A DNA stretch of 64,000 nt from the NCBI RefSeq assembly GCF_001949145.1, contig NW_019091509.1, positions 181,163 through 245,162 on the forward strand, given 5' to 3'. The notes under the pieces are model-generated. The model did not search any database. It saw nothing but the letters and a program-made list of their open reading frames with translations, and was not told the origin of the DNA. Source of the DNA: Acanthaster planci (Eukaryota > Echinodermata > Asteroidea > Valvatida > Acanthasteridae). Each line of letters begins with the position of its first letter. Within the stretch, counting starts at the first letter, position 1. A program made the translations under genes and the position numbers. Positions 58,101 through 63,310 of this stretch are shown here, one piece after another.

Positions 58101-59384
58101 CTCCCCACGTAATTTGTAGTTAGACATATGCTCATTGAAACTTTTTTCAGATTGAGCTTCTCATAGTGTTACAGAGCTTGAAGTGTGAGCAGAGAAGTAT
58201 ATTTTACATGAATAAATGAAAGTATTCTTTTCTGAAAATGGAAGGCACTTTCTGCCAGAACTACATAAGTTCTGTTTCAACAGTAAATTGAGGGGAAAAG
58301 ACATTAATGAAAAAGTGATGTTATCAGTTGGTATATTTTTAGATGAATTTAGAAATCTGTTAAAGAATAATAAATCACAAGCTTAAGTTTCAGTGTTGTG
58401 ATACTAGGCATAATTTTTTCCACAGTGGAATTAGAGATGCGGCACAGCAAATCACTCTGGCAGGGTGCACTGCAACACATCCCATAAAAGGATATCACTT
58501 TGAAGATTTAAAGAAGTGATTTTCTTCCAATTCTTATTTTTGTTTCTATGTTTGTCGAATCTTACATCAGGTTGAAACCTTCTCGTGTGAAATGTTTTGG
58601 CAGACTGAGAGTCACACTGCCATTGTTAGAAAAGTACATTATGTAGCAAACATGTGAATCAACATGAGGTTCAACTTGATAAAATAATCCCCACAGCCAC
58701 CCAAGGGTGTGAGTTCGCTCCGAGGTTTACTGCTGCTCTTTGCTAAATGTAATATCCATGTAGTCCAGTTCTTCATACATGTAGCTATACGAGGCCTTTG
58801 CCTTGATGGTGAACTATTTTGAAATACTTTCCACATCTGCTTTAGTTCAACAACCAATAAAAGAAATTTAAGTACTTGGCCGGGCAAACATAAAATACAA
58901 ACCAAGAACATACAGTACGTGCATGTGCTAAAAGGGCAGATGGCAGTGCATGCTACATGCTGAACTGTGTGCCTTGTTAATCAACAAAAGTATGCCTAGA
59001 AAACCCAGAAAATGCACTGACTATTAAAAACAGAAGTATTCTAGCTAAAATCAGACACTGCATCAAATTTTCAACCATTTTGGTTCAGTGCTAAACCTAG
59101 CACAGGAGGTGTTATAAATCACTGTGTTAGTAGTAAGAAAAAACTGATTCGGTGTAACCTAAGGCTGCAACATTTTTACAAGCGGAATACACTAAATTAT
59201 ATGAACAAATATTTCACACAAATTTCAAATGGTTTCTGAATGTACCTAAAGTGGACTTTGTGTGAAATTGAGATAACTAAATGCAAGAGTACTAACCCTT
59301 TCCAACAGTGCGAATACGTTCAAAGCCTGCAAGGGTTTGTGGTTGTGGACTCCAGTTTTTAAGTTTGTCTGTCTTGAAGTACAT
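15976..59384 (-). CDS. NEK9: NEK9-like (NEK8/NEK9) Ser/Thr kinase with RCC1 repeats, 13 joined exons
   Basis: The gene is read from 13 minus-strand exons, listed separately, whose splice sites and phases agree throughout. They give about 644 residues with no internal stop. Residues 21-290 are a protein kinase: glycine loop at 28-33, catalytic Lys50, helix-C Glu68, HRD 144-146, DFG 164-166 and SPE ending at Glu191, so the catalytic residues look intact. A basic linker (KRQRA, about 303) leads directly into RCC1-type blades with repeated Gly-Gln-Leu-Gly-His-Gly and Trp-Gly motifs. The RCC1 part resembles human NEK9, whereas the activation segment (GDFGISK) is closer to NEK8. Known family members act in mitotic spindle or ciliary signalling, with the RCC1 domain controlling the kinase. 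The C-terminal end is incomplete here. Intron sizes reach about 11.5 kb and the introns are packed with transposons. Family membership is sure; NEK9 rather than NEK8 is likely. Confidence 0.9.
16178..17729 (-). other. NEK9-like intron, no other feature seen
   Basis: AT-rich intron between exons 12 and 13, with no recognisable coding or repeat structure. Confidence 0.7.
17730..17948 (-). CDS. NEK9: NEK9-like exon 12: RCC1 blade
   Basis: This 73-codon exon, phase 0 at both ends, begins [18 protein letters not shown] and includes [20 protein letters not shown], then TDGQLGFGH. It corresponds to the NEK9 blade with [20 protein letters not shown]. The acceptor is CAG at 17949-17951 and the donor is GTAAGT. 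Confidence 0.93.
18548..19051 (+). mobile_element. Tc1-type MITE
   Basis: The left end, TA then CAGTTAGGGTAAAAGGTTTA, resembles Tc1/Sleeping-Beauty-like termini that read GTTTACATACACCT further in. The right end is the complement of AAAACTTTTTGCCCCAACTG. The left flank is TA and the right TG, a decayed TA target. It is about 504 bp and carries no transposase. It lies in the intron between exons 11 and 12. Confidence 0.55.
19718..19901 (-). CDS. NEK9: NEK9-like exon 11: RCC1 blade
   Basis: This 184-nt exon encodes [20 protein letters not shown], then [20 protein letters not shown] and NKLALNN. It closely follows the human NEK9 segment with CDGTFLLTQSG and LACGLNEFNKL, and is the strongest argument for NEK9 over NEK8. 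The acceptor is CAG at 19902-19904 and the donor is GTAAGA. Confidence 0.93.
19902..22207 (-). other. NEK9-like intron with short inverted repeat
   Basis: The only structure noticed is an inverted pair ACTGGTTCTC / GAGAACCAGT at about 20871-20923, spanning roughly 50 bp. The rest is AT-rich with several short open frames and no recognised content. Confidence 0.5.
22208..22330 (-). CDS. NEK9: NEK9-like exon 10: RCC1 blade
   Basis: This 123-nt exon encodes [20 protein letters not shown] and then [20 protein letters not shown]. It aligns by eye with the human NEK9 blade ending GCGEYGRLGLDSEED. The acceptor is CAG at 22331-22333, chosen because it is the phase-matched one. The donor is GTAAGT at 22202-22207. 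The open frame continues past the acceptor into the intron, so the 5' edge depends on the phase argument. Confidence 0.9.
22980..23820 (+). repeat. Fragments of the 7.1-kb TIR family, in permuted order
   Basis: Bases 22980-23185 match the right end of the element at 48606-55692, including the terminal GGTTGCAGGCAGTAGAC. Immediately after, 23240-23820 matches that element's interior: GGACTCAACTTCGCTCCCAA versus the copy at 54869, and GCCACAACTGGGGCAAAGAC versus 55201. The interior block therefore sits outside the terminal block, opposite to the order in the large copy. Confidence 0.6.
23821..24648 (-). other. NEK9-like intron, no other feature recognised
   Basis: A 122-codon minus open frame at 24164-24532 has no recognisable domain and no RCC1 character. 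The rest is AT-rich. Confidence 0.5.
24649..24789 (-). CDS. NEK9: NEK9-like exon 9: RCC1 blade
   Basis: This 141-nt exon encodes [19 protein letters not shown] and then [20 protein letters not shown], ending LIEALL plus two bases. The repeat motif has Cys-Gly in place of the usual Trp-Gly. The acceptor is AG and the donor is GTAAAT. Confidence 0.92.
25011..25154 (-). CDS. NEK9: NEK9-like exon 8: first RCC1 blade
   Basis: This 144-nt exon encodes [19 protein letters not shown] and then [19 protein letters not shown]. VYSWGxGxxGQLGHGD is the canonical RCC1 repeat signature. The acceptor is AG at 25155-25156 and the donor is GTTTGT. Phases match exons 7 and 9. Confidence 0.93.
25155..28084 (-). 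other. NEK9-like large intron, left part
   Basis: Apart from the small MITE at 26811-26952, no coding or repeat structure was recognised. Homopolymer runs (T8G10) occur near 27594-27613. Confidence 0.5.
26811..26952. mobile_element. Small inverted-repeat MITE
   Basis: Near-complementary arms about 48 bp long (AATTAGATAGGTTTGCTGTA ... TTTTTTGAGTA and its complement ending CGGCAAACCTATCTAGTT) flank a ~45-bp centre. The whole 140-bp unit would fold into one hairpin. No target duplication was identified. Confidence 0.65.
28092..28133. repeat. Palindromic tip of the 5.2-kb element, left
   Basis: CCAGAAAACCCAAGTTCA, six loop bases and TGAACTTGGGTTATCTGG pair to form a stem of about 18 bp. The right tip (about 33273-33314) has the same design with a partly different stem sequence (CTGAGTTCA / TGAACTCAT), suggesting that pairing is preserved rather than exact sequence. 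Confidence 0.7.
28868..28960 (+). repeat. Direct repeat within 5.2-kb element, copy 1 (copy 2 at 30528-30610)
   Basis: About 85 bp, including ACCATCTATGCATAAGGGTT and TTTGATGAAGATCCAAAGTT, recurs almost unchanged 1.66 kb downstream in the same direction. Each copy is followed by a GAAGAAGAAG-rich stretch. It suggests an internal duplication of the element. Confidence 0.75.
29080..29480 (+). repeat. Tandem repeat of ~141-147 bp, about 2.7 units
   Basis: CATCATCACATGAGG-type boundaries at 29114, 29261 and 29402 mark units sharing TCAAGTGACTTGTC, CAGACATG and GGAGATA motifs. The units are diverged by roughly a quarter by eye. No coding function was seen. Confidence 0.65.
30651..30735 (+). repeat. 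Duplicated hairpin TTTTTCGCAA...TTGCGAAAAA
   Basis: Two adjacent stem-loops of about 30 bp have the form GCCTTTTTCGCAAAATTGCG then AAAAAAGCC. They are separated by AAAACAGAAGAAACAGAAT. The second is slightly decayed. Confidence 0.6.
30766..32150 (-). pseudogene. Non-LTR retrotransposon (LINE) reverse transcriptase fragment
   Basis: Minus-strand pieces cover the end of an endonuclease-like segment ([18 protein letters not shown] near 32060) and the RT domain: [20 protein letters not shown] then [31 protein letters not shown] then WFRSFLSG, and [22 protein letters not shown]-terminal part follows, including [11 protein letters not shown]. The family is CR1/L2/Jockey-like. The catalytic YADD reads YAYD, and stops and shifts break the frame. 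It is 5'-truncated and lies inside the 5.2-kb element. Confidence 0.85.
32206..32556 (-). other. Unidentified 116-codon open frame in 5.2-kb element
   Basis: The frame includes [20 protein letters not shown] and [15 protein letters not shown]. It lies between the LINE and the right inverted repeat. No family was recognised, and it may be chance or a remnant of the element's own gene. Confidence 0.2.
33323..35232 (-). other. NEK9-like large intron, right part
   Basis: There are several short open frames on both strands (for example 33851-34129 plus and 34615-34884 minus). None has splice support or a recognised domain. Confidence 0.45.
35233..35919 (+). mobile_element. piggyBac-type MITE, copy 2, interrupted by SINE
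   Basis: It shares with copy 1 the start CCACTTGCTGCTGGG, the GCTCTTTTCAATAGGGGCC-like core and the GGTGGTAATCCACTCGC segment. The right flank is TTAA (35920-35923) and the left is a decayed TTAC (35229-35232). A SINE fragment splits it at 35653-35769. Without that insert it is about 570 bp, like copy 1. Confidence 0.75.
35653..35769 (-). mobile_element. SINE fragment inserted in piggyBac-type MITE
   Basis: It is the reverse complement of the body and tail of the SINE at 10481-10611 (GATGTATTTTTGCG, then GGGGAGATGTTAATTATATA). The direct repeat TGAAAAACTGTT at 35641-35652 and 35770-35781 flanks it as a target duplication. The copy lacks the tRNA head: it stops at an ambiguous base (35763) where the head side would continue. 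Confidence 0.75.
35960..36127 (+). mobile_element. pogo/Tigger-type MITE (168 bp)
   Basis: The left end is CAGTTGAACCCTGTTTAATA and the right end is the complement of CAGTCCTTGTTAACAAGAG, flanked by TA on both sides (35958-35959 and 36128-36129). These ends are typical of pogo/Tigger miniatures. No coding capacity. Confidence 0.7.
36621..36835 (-). CDS. NEK9: NEK9-like exon 7: end of kinase and basic linker
   Basis: This 215-nt exon begins [11 protein letters not shown] and contains [15 protein letters not shown], the conserved Arg-bearing end of the kinase domain. It is followed by an acidic Ser/Glu/Asp-rich stretch and a basic KRQRA segment. The acceptor is CAG at 36836-36838 and the donor is GTATGT. 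It leaves two bases, and joining to the exon at 25154 gives KRQRAS followed by the first RCC1 blade. Human NEK9 has a similar KRPRSS linker at this point, supporting a direct join across an 11.5-kb intron. Confidence 0.92.
37379..37507 (-). CDS. NEK9: NEK9-like exon 6: kinase helices F-G
   Basis: This exon is exactly 43 codons: [20 protein letters not shown], then [20 protein letters not shown] and [12 protein letters not shown] is the conserved helix-F motif, whose Asp anchors the catalytic loop. The acceptor is CAG at 37508-37510 and the donor is GTATGT. It is phase 0 at both ends. Confidence 0.95.
37725..37866 (-). CDS. NEK9: NEK9-like exon 5: catalytic loop, DFG and activation segment
   Basis: This 142-nt exon runs from DLKTANVFL through [11 protein letters not shown] to [10 protein letters not shown]. 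It holds the catalytic aspartate, the Asn of DLKxxN, the magnesium-binding DFG and the SPE end of the activation loop. The acceptor is TAG and the donor is GTGAGT at 37719-37724. GDFGISK is the NEK8-style spelling; human NEK9 has GDYGLAK. Confidence 0.95.
38213..38946. mobile_element. Foldback element with ~220-bp inverted arms
   Basis: Arms 38213-38434 and 38732-38946 are reverse complements at high identity, starting TAGCCCAGGTTGGACGA and ending AACGTATTTTGCAG. The centre is about 300 bp. Both arms contain GGGTATAAAAGTCCTCCTAC, so two TATA-like boxes face inward. No coding sequence. It sits in the intron between NEK9-like exons 4 and 5. Confidence 0.85.
38947..40259 (-). other. NEK9-like intron, no other feature recognised
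   Basis: Short open frames only. Part near 39878-40329 may be diverged 3' sequence of the minus-strand retroelement that follows, since [20 protein letters not shown] at 40260-40329 belongs to it. Confidence 0.4.
40260..41785 (-). pseudogene. DIRS/Ngaro-like reverse transcriptase / RNase H remnant
   Basis: Recognisable pieces, in order down the minus strand, are [100 protein letters not shown] and a C-terminal [10 protein letters not shown] segment. The SIDLKDAY aspartate is kept. The catalytic YLDD reads YLNG (about 41344-41355), losing both aspartates. Frames change several times. Confidence 0.85.
41770..42755 (-). pseudogene. DIRS/Ngaro-like Gag remnant
   Basis: The minus frame starts at about 42755 with [20 protein letters not shown] and continues to [18 protein letters not shown] and [13 protein letters not shown] before a stop. 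Downstream pieces include a Pro/Ser/Arg-rich stretch. A local 18-bp duplication (GGGCTTGCAAAAGAATC) occurs at 41952-41989. The assignment rests on position before the pol and on general resemblance, so it is moderate. Confidence 0.5.
42834..43241. other. Assembly gap (408 N)
   Basis: A run of unknown bases, placed at the 5' edge of the minus-strand retroelement and just before an inverted-repeat end (GTTACGGTGTCCACC). Its true length may differ. Confidence 0.99.
43243..43416. repeat. Inverted pair GTTACGGTGTCCAC, possible MITE
   Basis: GTTACGGTGTCCAC near 43247 and its complement GTGGACACCGTAAC near 43401 lie about 150 bp apart. The first copy abuts the assembly gap, so the element could extend into it. 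Confidence 0.45.
43417..44789 (-). other. NEK9-like intron, nothing else recognised
   Basis: AT-rich intron with short open frames lacking domains. Confidence 0.5.
44790..44915 (-). CDS. NEK9: NEK9-like exon 4: kinase C-lobe start through catalytic HR
   Basis: This 126-nt exon encodes [20 protein letters not shown], then [20 protein letters not shown] and H, ending two bases into the Arg codon of the HRD motif. The acceptor is CAG at 44916-44918 and the donor is GTAGTA. Joining to exon 5 restores HRDLK with no frame change. Confidence 0.92.
44916..46443 (-). other. NEK9-like intron between exons 3 and 4
   Basis: The only structure seen is a short tandem duplication GTCCACTTCCCTTT at about 45646-45675. 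Confidence 0.5.
46444..46547 (-). CDS. NEK9: NEK9-like exon 3: kinase beta4-beta5 and hinge
   Basis: This 104-nt exon encodes [19 protein letters not shown] followed by a [11 protein letters not shown] hinge. DHPNII..YY and MEYADGG are hallmark NEK sequences. The acceptor is CAG at 46548-46550 and the donor is GTGAGT at 46438-46443. It enters in phase 0 and leaves two bases of a Gly codon, completed by the next exon. Confidence 0.92.
46665..46757 (-). mobile_element. Diverged SINE body fragment
   Basis: GCCCTTACC, GATTAACAATGTATACTTAA and GGTCCGAGAGATTGCAAC follow the same order and spacing as the inverted body of the SINE at 10481-10575 but are more diverged. Neither head nor flanking duplication was seen. 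Confidence 0.55.
46758..48127 (-). other. NEK9-like intron, weak inverted repeats only
   Basis: A loosely inverted pair around CCCCATACACGCACC (47607) and GTGTGTATGGGTT (47938) may mark a decayed MITE of about 340 bp. A pogo-like end (TAGTTGAACACCTGTATGTA) is at about 48061. Confidence 0.3.
48128..48240. repeat. 113-bp inverted-repeat hairpin
   Basis: TGTGGTGTGGAATATGACG and the complement of CATATCCCAGACCACA form arms of about 31 bp. A related sequence (GTCATACCCCAGACCA) occurs at about 23457-23473, so it may belong to a family. Confidence 0.55.
48357..48592 (-). mobile_element. MITE of the 7.1-kb TIR family
   Basis: Near-perfect ~40-bp inverted ends (GGGTTGAGTCTACTATTGCA then TACCTACCAGATTACC) bound a 236-bp unit. 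Its left 140 bp match the reverse complement of the right end of the large element (55550-55690), for example GCATTATTTCCTAGTCCATT. It is probably a deletion derivative of it. Confidence 0.7.
51468..52877 (+). mobile_element. Tc1-type transposon, 1.41 kb
   Basis: The ends CACTGCCATGCAAAAGTC (left) and the complement of GACTTTTATACGGCAGTG (right) continue as matching GATNGCACCTG. They are flanked by TA at 51466-51467 and 52878-52879. It carries one degraded transposase gene. It is inserted into the 7.1-kb element, so it is younger than that element. Confidence 0.85.
51921..52649 (+). pseudogene. Tc1-type transposase, internally deleted and frameshifted
   Basis: The start is taken at [20 protein letters not shown], though the frame is open from 51783. 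The paired-like helix-turn-helix ([20 protein letters not shown]) and GRPR AT-hook are present. After RRNRFLTA the sequence jumps to [12 protein letters not shown], dropping the second half of the DNA-binding domain and the first catalytic Asp. The [11 protein letters not shown] aspartate and NPIENLW glutamate remain, but with about 12 extra residues between them compared with the usual 34. Near 52460 a frameshift replaces the normal C-terminus ([13 protein letters not shown]...), which continues in another frame. The long frame is therefore not a functional enzyme. Confidence 0.85.
54390..54905 (+). repeat. Degenerate tandem repeat, ~137-176-bp spacing, four units
   Basis: A module of the form ACTCAAN(T/C)NTGCTCC...AAGGCA recurs at about 54404, 54541, 54717 and 54869. 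Some units are preceded by GGTTACGGTGTGCC(C/G)AG. The last two units are the most alike. A fifth related module lies at 23249. Confidence 0.55.
56150..56235. mobile_element. pogo/Tigger-type terminal repeat, right end
   Basis: CAGTGGAACACCGATAATAC, read on the minus strand from about 56234, with a TA flank, followed by a TTAATACAGCATTCTGCCCA stretch, resembles the right arm of the 168-bp MITE at 35960. The left end was not located. Confidence 0.45.
56326..56833 (+). mobile_element. piggyBac-type MITE, copy 3, left end lost
   Basis: It shares the core with copies 1 and 2: AATGTTGATGATACTGGG, GAGCCCAGATTGTGCGGTG, CTCTTTTCAATAGGGG and GGTGGTAATCCACTCGC. The right end is CCCCAGTGGCAAGTGG followed by TTAA (56834-56837). 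The left terminal repeat is not visible, and part of the core after CAATAGGGG is deleted. Confidence 0.7.
57157..57272 (-). CDS. NEK9: NEK9-like exon 2: end of glycine loop, catalytic Lys, helix C
   Basis: This 116-nt exon encodes [15 protein letters not shown] and [10 protein letters not shown]. It contains the ATP-binding lysine (K50 in ...VILKE...) and the helix-C glutamate at the exon end (...MALNE). The acceptor is CAG at 57273-57275 and the donor is GTAAAG. It matches the NEK9 pattern of an acidic DDDSLV stretch just before the lysine. It enters after one carried base and leaves in phase 0. Confidence 0.9.
57273..59296 (-). other. NEK9-like first coding intron
   Basis: A G-run (GGGGGAGGGGGGGC) lies near 57986. 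A 23-codon minus open stretch at about 58738-58810 is discussed under rejected items. Otherwise nothing recognised. Confidence 0.5.
59297..59384 (-). CDS. NEK9: NEK9-like coding exon 1: start codon and glycine loop
   Basis: The ATG at 59384 opens 29 codons ([10 protein letters not shown]...) and ends in the first half of the kinase glycine loop ([10 protein letters not shown]). The donor GTTAGT lies at 59291-59296. One base is carried over and completes a Gly codon with the next exon. A possible acceptor (TGTGTAG) lies just before GAGAAATG, at 59390, so the ATG probably sits a few bases into a spliced exon with the 5' UTR upstream. The frame is also open upstream for several codons, so a longer N-terminus is not excluded. 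Confidence 0.8.
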
Positions 59385-59389
59385 TTCTC

Positions 59390-61015
59390 CTACACATCTA
59401 CATGTTGAAGAGTAATAATACACAGAACAATGTGTTAAAAAGTAATAATATACAGTACATGTATTAAACTCTAAGCATCACATGAAATAAATATGAATGC
59501 TGCAAGGTTGTTTCATGACCATTGATTAAAAAAAATAAAATACATGTATTTTCATGTAACTATGAAATGCCAATTGTATTTTTCACATGAACAGTCAGTA
59601 CCAACCCTACAGATCTCTCTCAAAGATTGCCATCTTTGTAGGAAATTACAACTGTATAACCAATGCTACCAGGTGTGTGTGGGCACAGTATGCAAATATC
59701 ACACACACATGCATGTTCATCCAAACATCTTCAAACTTCATGTAGGGTACAGCCGATGCATGTCATGAAAATTTAATGTCCAAAACACCAATGCACATGG
59801 CAATTTACAGAAGGTGATGTAATTTGAGAGAGACCTATTACTTAAATAACTGCCTTGCTACTTTTTTTCAATTAGGTTTCCCCATTCTCTACAGTCTTCA
59901 AAGTTTTGGAATACAGGCCACAGCTTATACACTGATTATCAATGTCAATGCGGTTTACAGATATACTCCAGGTGGCTTATACAGCAACATTTGAAGAATG
60001 AAATGTGTCACAGACCCAGCACCGTGCCTTACCATAGCCTAGCATAGCCTGGGCTGGCCAGCCAGCTGCCCTTGCATGCAAGTGGCGTACAGTGCTCTGG
60101 GGGTCAGGCAATCAGGTTTTCGTTGGTAGCCGTTTACGTTCATTCTAATCATGTATTCCAAATAAAGGAAACCAGTCCACAGGCACTGAATAGACTTGTA
60201 AATGTACCTTAAGTACCTTCACCTCACAAATAGTGTGATGAGTCTGTTCATTTTTTTGGGGGGGGGCTGTTTTATCGCTGTAAAGTCTATGTTGTTTATT
60301 ATTTTACTGGTCAATTGGTGACTGTTGAAAAAAACAACAAAAAAACTGCAGCACGAACAATCGAGCCAGGATGACACTCATCCAGCCTGCCAAAATTGGC
60401 AATTTCGAGGACTGATGAAACATTTAATGTACTTTAAATAGCAAAACTTTTTTACGCATTGCTGAAACTTTAGGATTACGTACCCTAATGTGACATAAAT
60501 TTTTGCCATTAACGTGAATGTCTTGTTGGACCAATATTTTTATCTCGAATTTCACAATTTTAAGGTAAACCTCATTTCACTTGACTCGTTTTGCCCCCAT
60601 TTCATTCCCAGTAAGAAAGAGGAAAATAATGCAAGGCCAAGAACCAGTCTAACATTGCACGGGTGATGATTCAGACATGAATCTATTTCACAAAATGGGA
60701 GAAGTTAATATGTGAAGACCATCTGTTCTAAAAGGAGATGCTAAAGCTGCTAACATAAACAACTCGGTGAAGTTTTGTAAACTTGCAAGACAGATAGGAA
60801 CATCTGTTCCGGCATAATTAACTGATTCATAACTAGACAACTTCTTGTCATGATTTCATGCAGGGCTGAGAAGGGAAATGGCAGTACATAAAGGAATCAT
60901 TCCATGCAATCGATTTATGCAGGTATTAATTGTACAAAGCAAATAAAAAATGTTTATGAGTGCAATGGAAACAATAATTTTGTGGGTAACACATGAAATG
61001 TTTCACTCTACTTAC
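59390..61015 (-). other. Upstream region of NEK9-like gene, possible promoter-proximal intron
   Basis: No clear TATA box or CpG-rich stretch was picked out. Direct repeats of TAATAATA(T/C)ACAG(A/T)ACA occur at about 59413-59459. Confidence 0.35.
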
Positions 61016-61253
61016 CTTCAACTCATCAAATGAAATATTACAAACTGTAATTCCACCTCGCCTGGTGATCATGTGAGATTGCGCTGACTGAGCTTTCAGT
61101 GCGTAATCTAACTTCACAGCCTTCGGAAGTGACATTCGGTGATAAGCACCATTGCACATATTCGTAATTTGTACAGACAATGTCCATGCCCTTTTTGGAA
61201 CAGCATTGAAGCTAGCTGGTAATCCAGTACGTACAGCTGCATGTACTGCTGCA
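61016..61253 (-). other. Exon-like segment upstream of NEK9-like gene, possible 5' UTR exon
   Basis: A good donor (AAG then GTAAGTAG) at 61010-61015 and an acceptor-like TTTGCAG near 61254 bound a segment with a long open minus frame (GLPASFNAVPKRAWTLSVQI ... ISFDELK). That frame ends in phase 0 and does not match the kinase start exon, which needs one carried base. The simplest reading is a non-coding first exon of the NEK9-like transcript 1.6 kb upstream of the ATG. Alternatively it belongs to another gene. No protein family was recognised. Confidence 0.3.
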
Positions 61254-62686
61254 AATAAGACTTAGATTTCTCCAGGGAAAGAAAAGGACATCACTTATGC
61301 AGGGCCAGTTGAAAACTTGTTTACTGTACAAGGCCAGGGCCAGAATGGAAAATGGTTGATTCCGATAAACCAAAAGCCAGACTACAACACAGGTACAACT
61401 CAAGGTTACAGTCCCACGTCCAACTCTGCAAACATCACAAACATACCGAAAGTACTAGGAATATGGCGACTTCAGTTGCTAAACCAGCCAGCGGCAAATG
61501 AGCCACACCCAAGGCAGGCACTCCCGAGAAACCAGCCAATTCAAAGGCGGCATTGTTTAATACAATGACTACCTGCTTTCAGTCAATGCAACAACAATCA
61601 ATTCAAACGCTCTGTCACATAGACTGCAGGATGGGTTTTAAGTAACTGATCAGCTTTTTGGGTATGCCCAGTACATGTACTGGCATTGCAACTCAGCCAA
61701 CAGAGCAGGCACCATCAACTTTGTCAAAGAAAGCAAAGCTCCTTCAACGTGCATAGTTGGGAAGCACGAAGGTGACCAAGATCAGGTGCTGAACATACTG
61801 CTAGCCTCAAAGGACGAAAACAGCACTCAAGCTGAGGCTAATCTGACCAACAAACCAGCTGATCCTTCAGACAGTGCAGCTTTCTTGGGAGTACATCATG
61901 CAGGACTTCAGTGATGATAACAAGACAGGTCCTGGGATGAAACCTGAATTGGCCAAGTGATGAACGCTATGCTGAAATCAAAGATGGCTGACATAAAATG
62001 CTCACAGAAAGATAAAAATATACCCCTACCCAGAAAACTGTGATGCAATGGATGGCACTAAGGTGAACCCTGAAATCTGGAGTACACTTTGTACAACCAC
62101 TTAACGTGAAGACATAAAACTTCAAAAGACTAAGAAACTCAGTTGACTTCCTTAGTGCCCTTACTTCAAGCCAGCGACATATTGGTCAATCTCAAAATGG
62201 TTACCACCTAAAATGTTAATGTACTTACGTGTGTGCGTTGTATGACGATCTCATCACAGCATGCTGGGGACGTAAAACGGCATTGTTCCAACCATGCACC
62301 CTCCAACTCGACTTTACCGGTTTCTCTGTTCTTGTATTATGTCATTGTTTTTTATTTCAAGTCTTTATTCATAAAAAGTACAGTTACTTCTCATTTTCAT
62401 TAACATAAACTGTTTTGAAATTAAATTCCAAACCACACGTATGTGCATACAAAGTACATGTAGGCCTACATGTATGTACAGGAAGTTGTACATGATGTAC
62501 GCTTAACGATGCGGTCGATCGGTTACACATGTGACGAGCGGGACAGCAGCTTTCGCATGAGACGAGGTCCAGATAATACGAGCTAATTTAGAAAGTCCCA
62601 AGGCCCTCGTATTAACGAGAGTCGACTGTACTTACTTTACCCCCCAAGCATTTTTCCATGTGTCCAAAGACATACATGTGTTGCTT
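61254..62686. other. Upstream flank, no gene recognised
   Basis: Plus-strand open frames (61317-61568, 61675-61914) lack recognisable domains, though they could be diverged gag of the DIRS-like fragment that follows. A pogo-like right end (CTCGTATTAACGAGAGTCGA then CTG, with TA) closes at about 62628. Confidence 0.35.
62455..62474. repeat. Perfect 20-bp palindrome
   Basis: Two TACATGTA blocks flank GGCC, forming an exact palindrome, extended imperfectly by GTAC on each side. It is the clearest example of the TACATGTA motif common in this window. Confidence 0.8.
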
Positions 62687-63310
62687 CAAATAGACAACAT
62701 CACAGCAGTGATGGACATTAATCACGTGGGTGGTCCTCACTCTAAAGACTGCAATTTAGTCAGAAGAGACCTTTGGTTATGGTGTAAAGATTGAAATATT
62801 TGGCTAATGGCAGTCTTTGTCCCAGGAAAATTGAAAATCTCAGCTGACTGGGCATCAAGGTATTTTCAGGACCACACTGAGTGGCAAGTCAATGAAAAGA
62901 TTTCTACATTGATGCTGAAAACATTCTCGGTTGAGTTAGCCCAATCTTCGACATGTTTGCCTCAAGCCTCATTACCAAATACAGATATACATGTGTGCAT
63001 CTTGGCACCCAGATACGCAAGCGTACACAACTGATGCATTCACTATAAACTGGGGACTGCATTCCCAGTATTTTTCTCATAGCGAGAGTCCTGCAAAAAC
63101 TTGAAGAGGATGCTGCCCAGGCAGTTGTGATCATTCCATGTTGGCCTACTCAGCCCTGGTACCCATTGCTTGTGAAAGTTTGTGTTTCTCTTCCCTCTCA
63201 TTGCCCAGCAAAATGCAGAACAATGAGGGTGCCTCACGACCCTACAGTAATCCACCCTCTGCATAAGAAACTGCAACACATGGCTTGTCATTCATCCAAC
63301 AGCTGCTCCA
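62687..63310 (+). pseudogene. DIRS-like pol fragment (RNase H end and connection region)
   Basis: Plus-strand pieces read AVMDINHVGGPHSKDCNLVR, then LMAVFVPGKLKISADWASRY and FQDHTEWQVNEK. In shifted frames they continue with an LQKLEEDAAQAVVII segment and WPTQPWYPLLVKVCVSLP. This matches the RNase H C-terminus and downstream linker of DIRS-type pols (ADxxSR...W, then WPTQPWYP). No RT or recombinase is seen nearby. It is 5'-truncated and frameshifted. Confidence 0.7.

Noticed and set aside
58738-58815. Minus-strand stretch reading [20 protein letters not shown] ending in a stop, resembling a last exon
   Set aside because: The acceptor is weak, it lies inside the first coding intron of the NEK9-like gene, and joining it to the 61-kb segment would skip the kinase start exon. 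There is no independent support.
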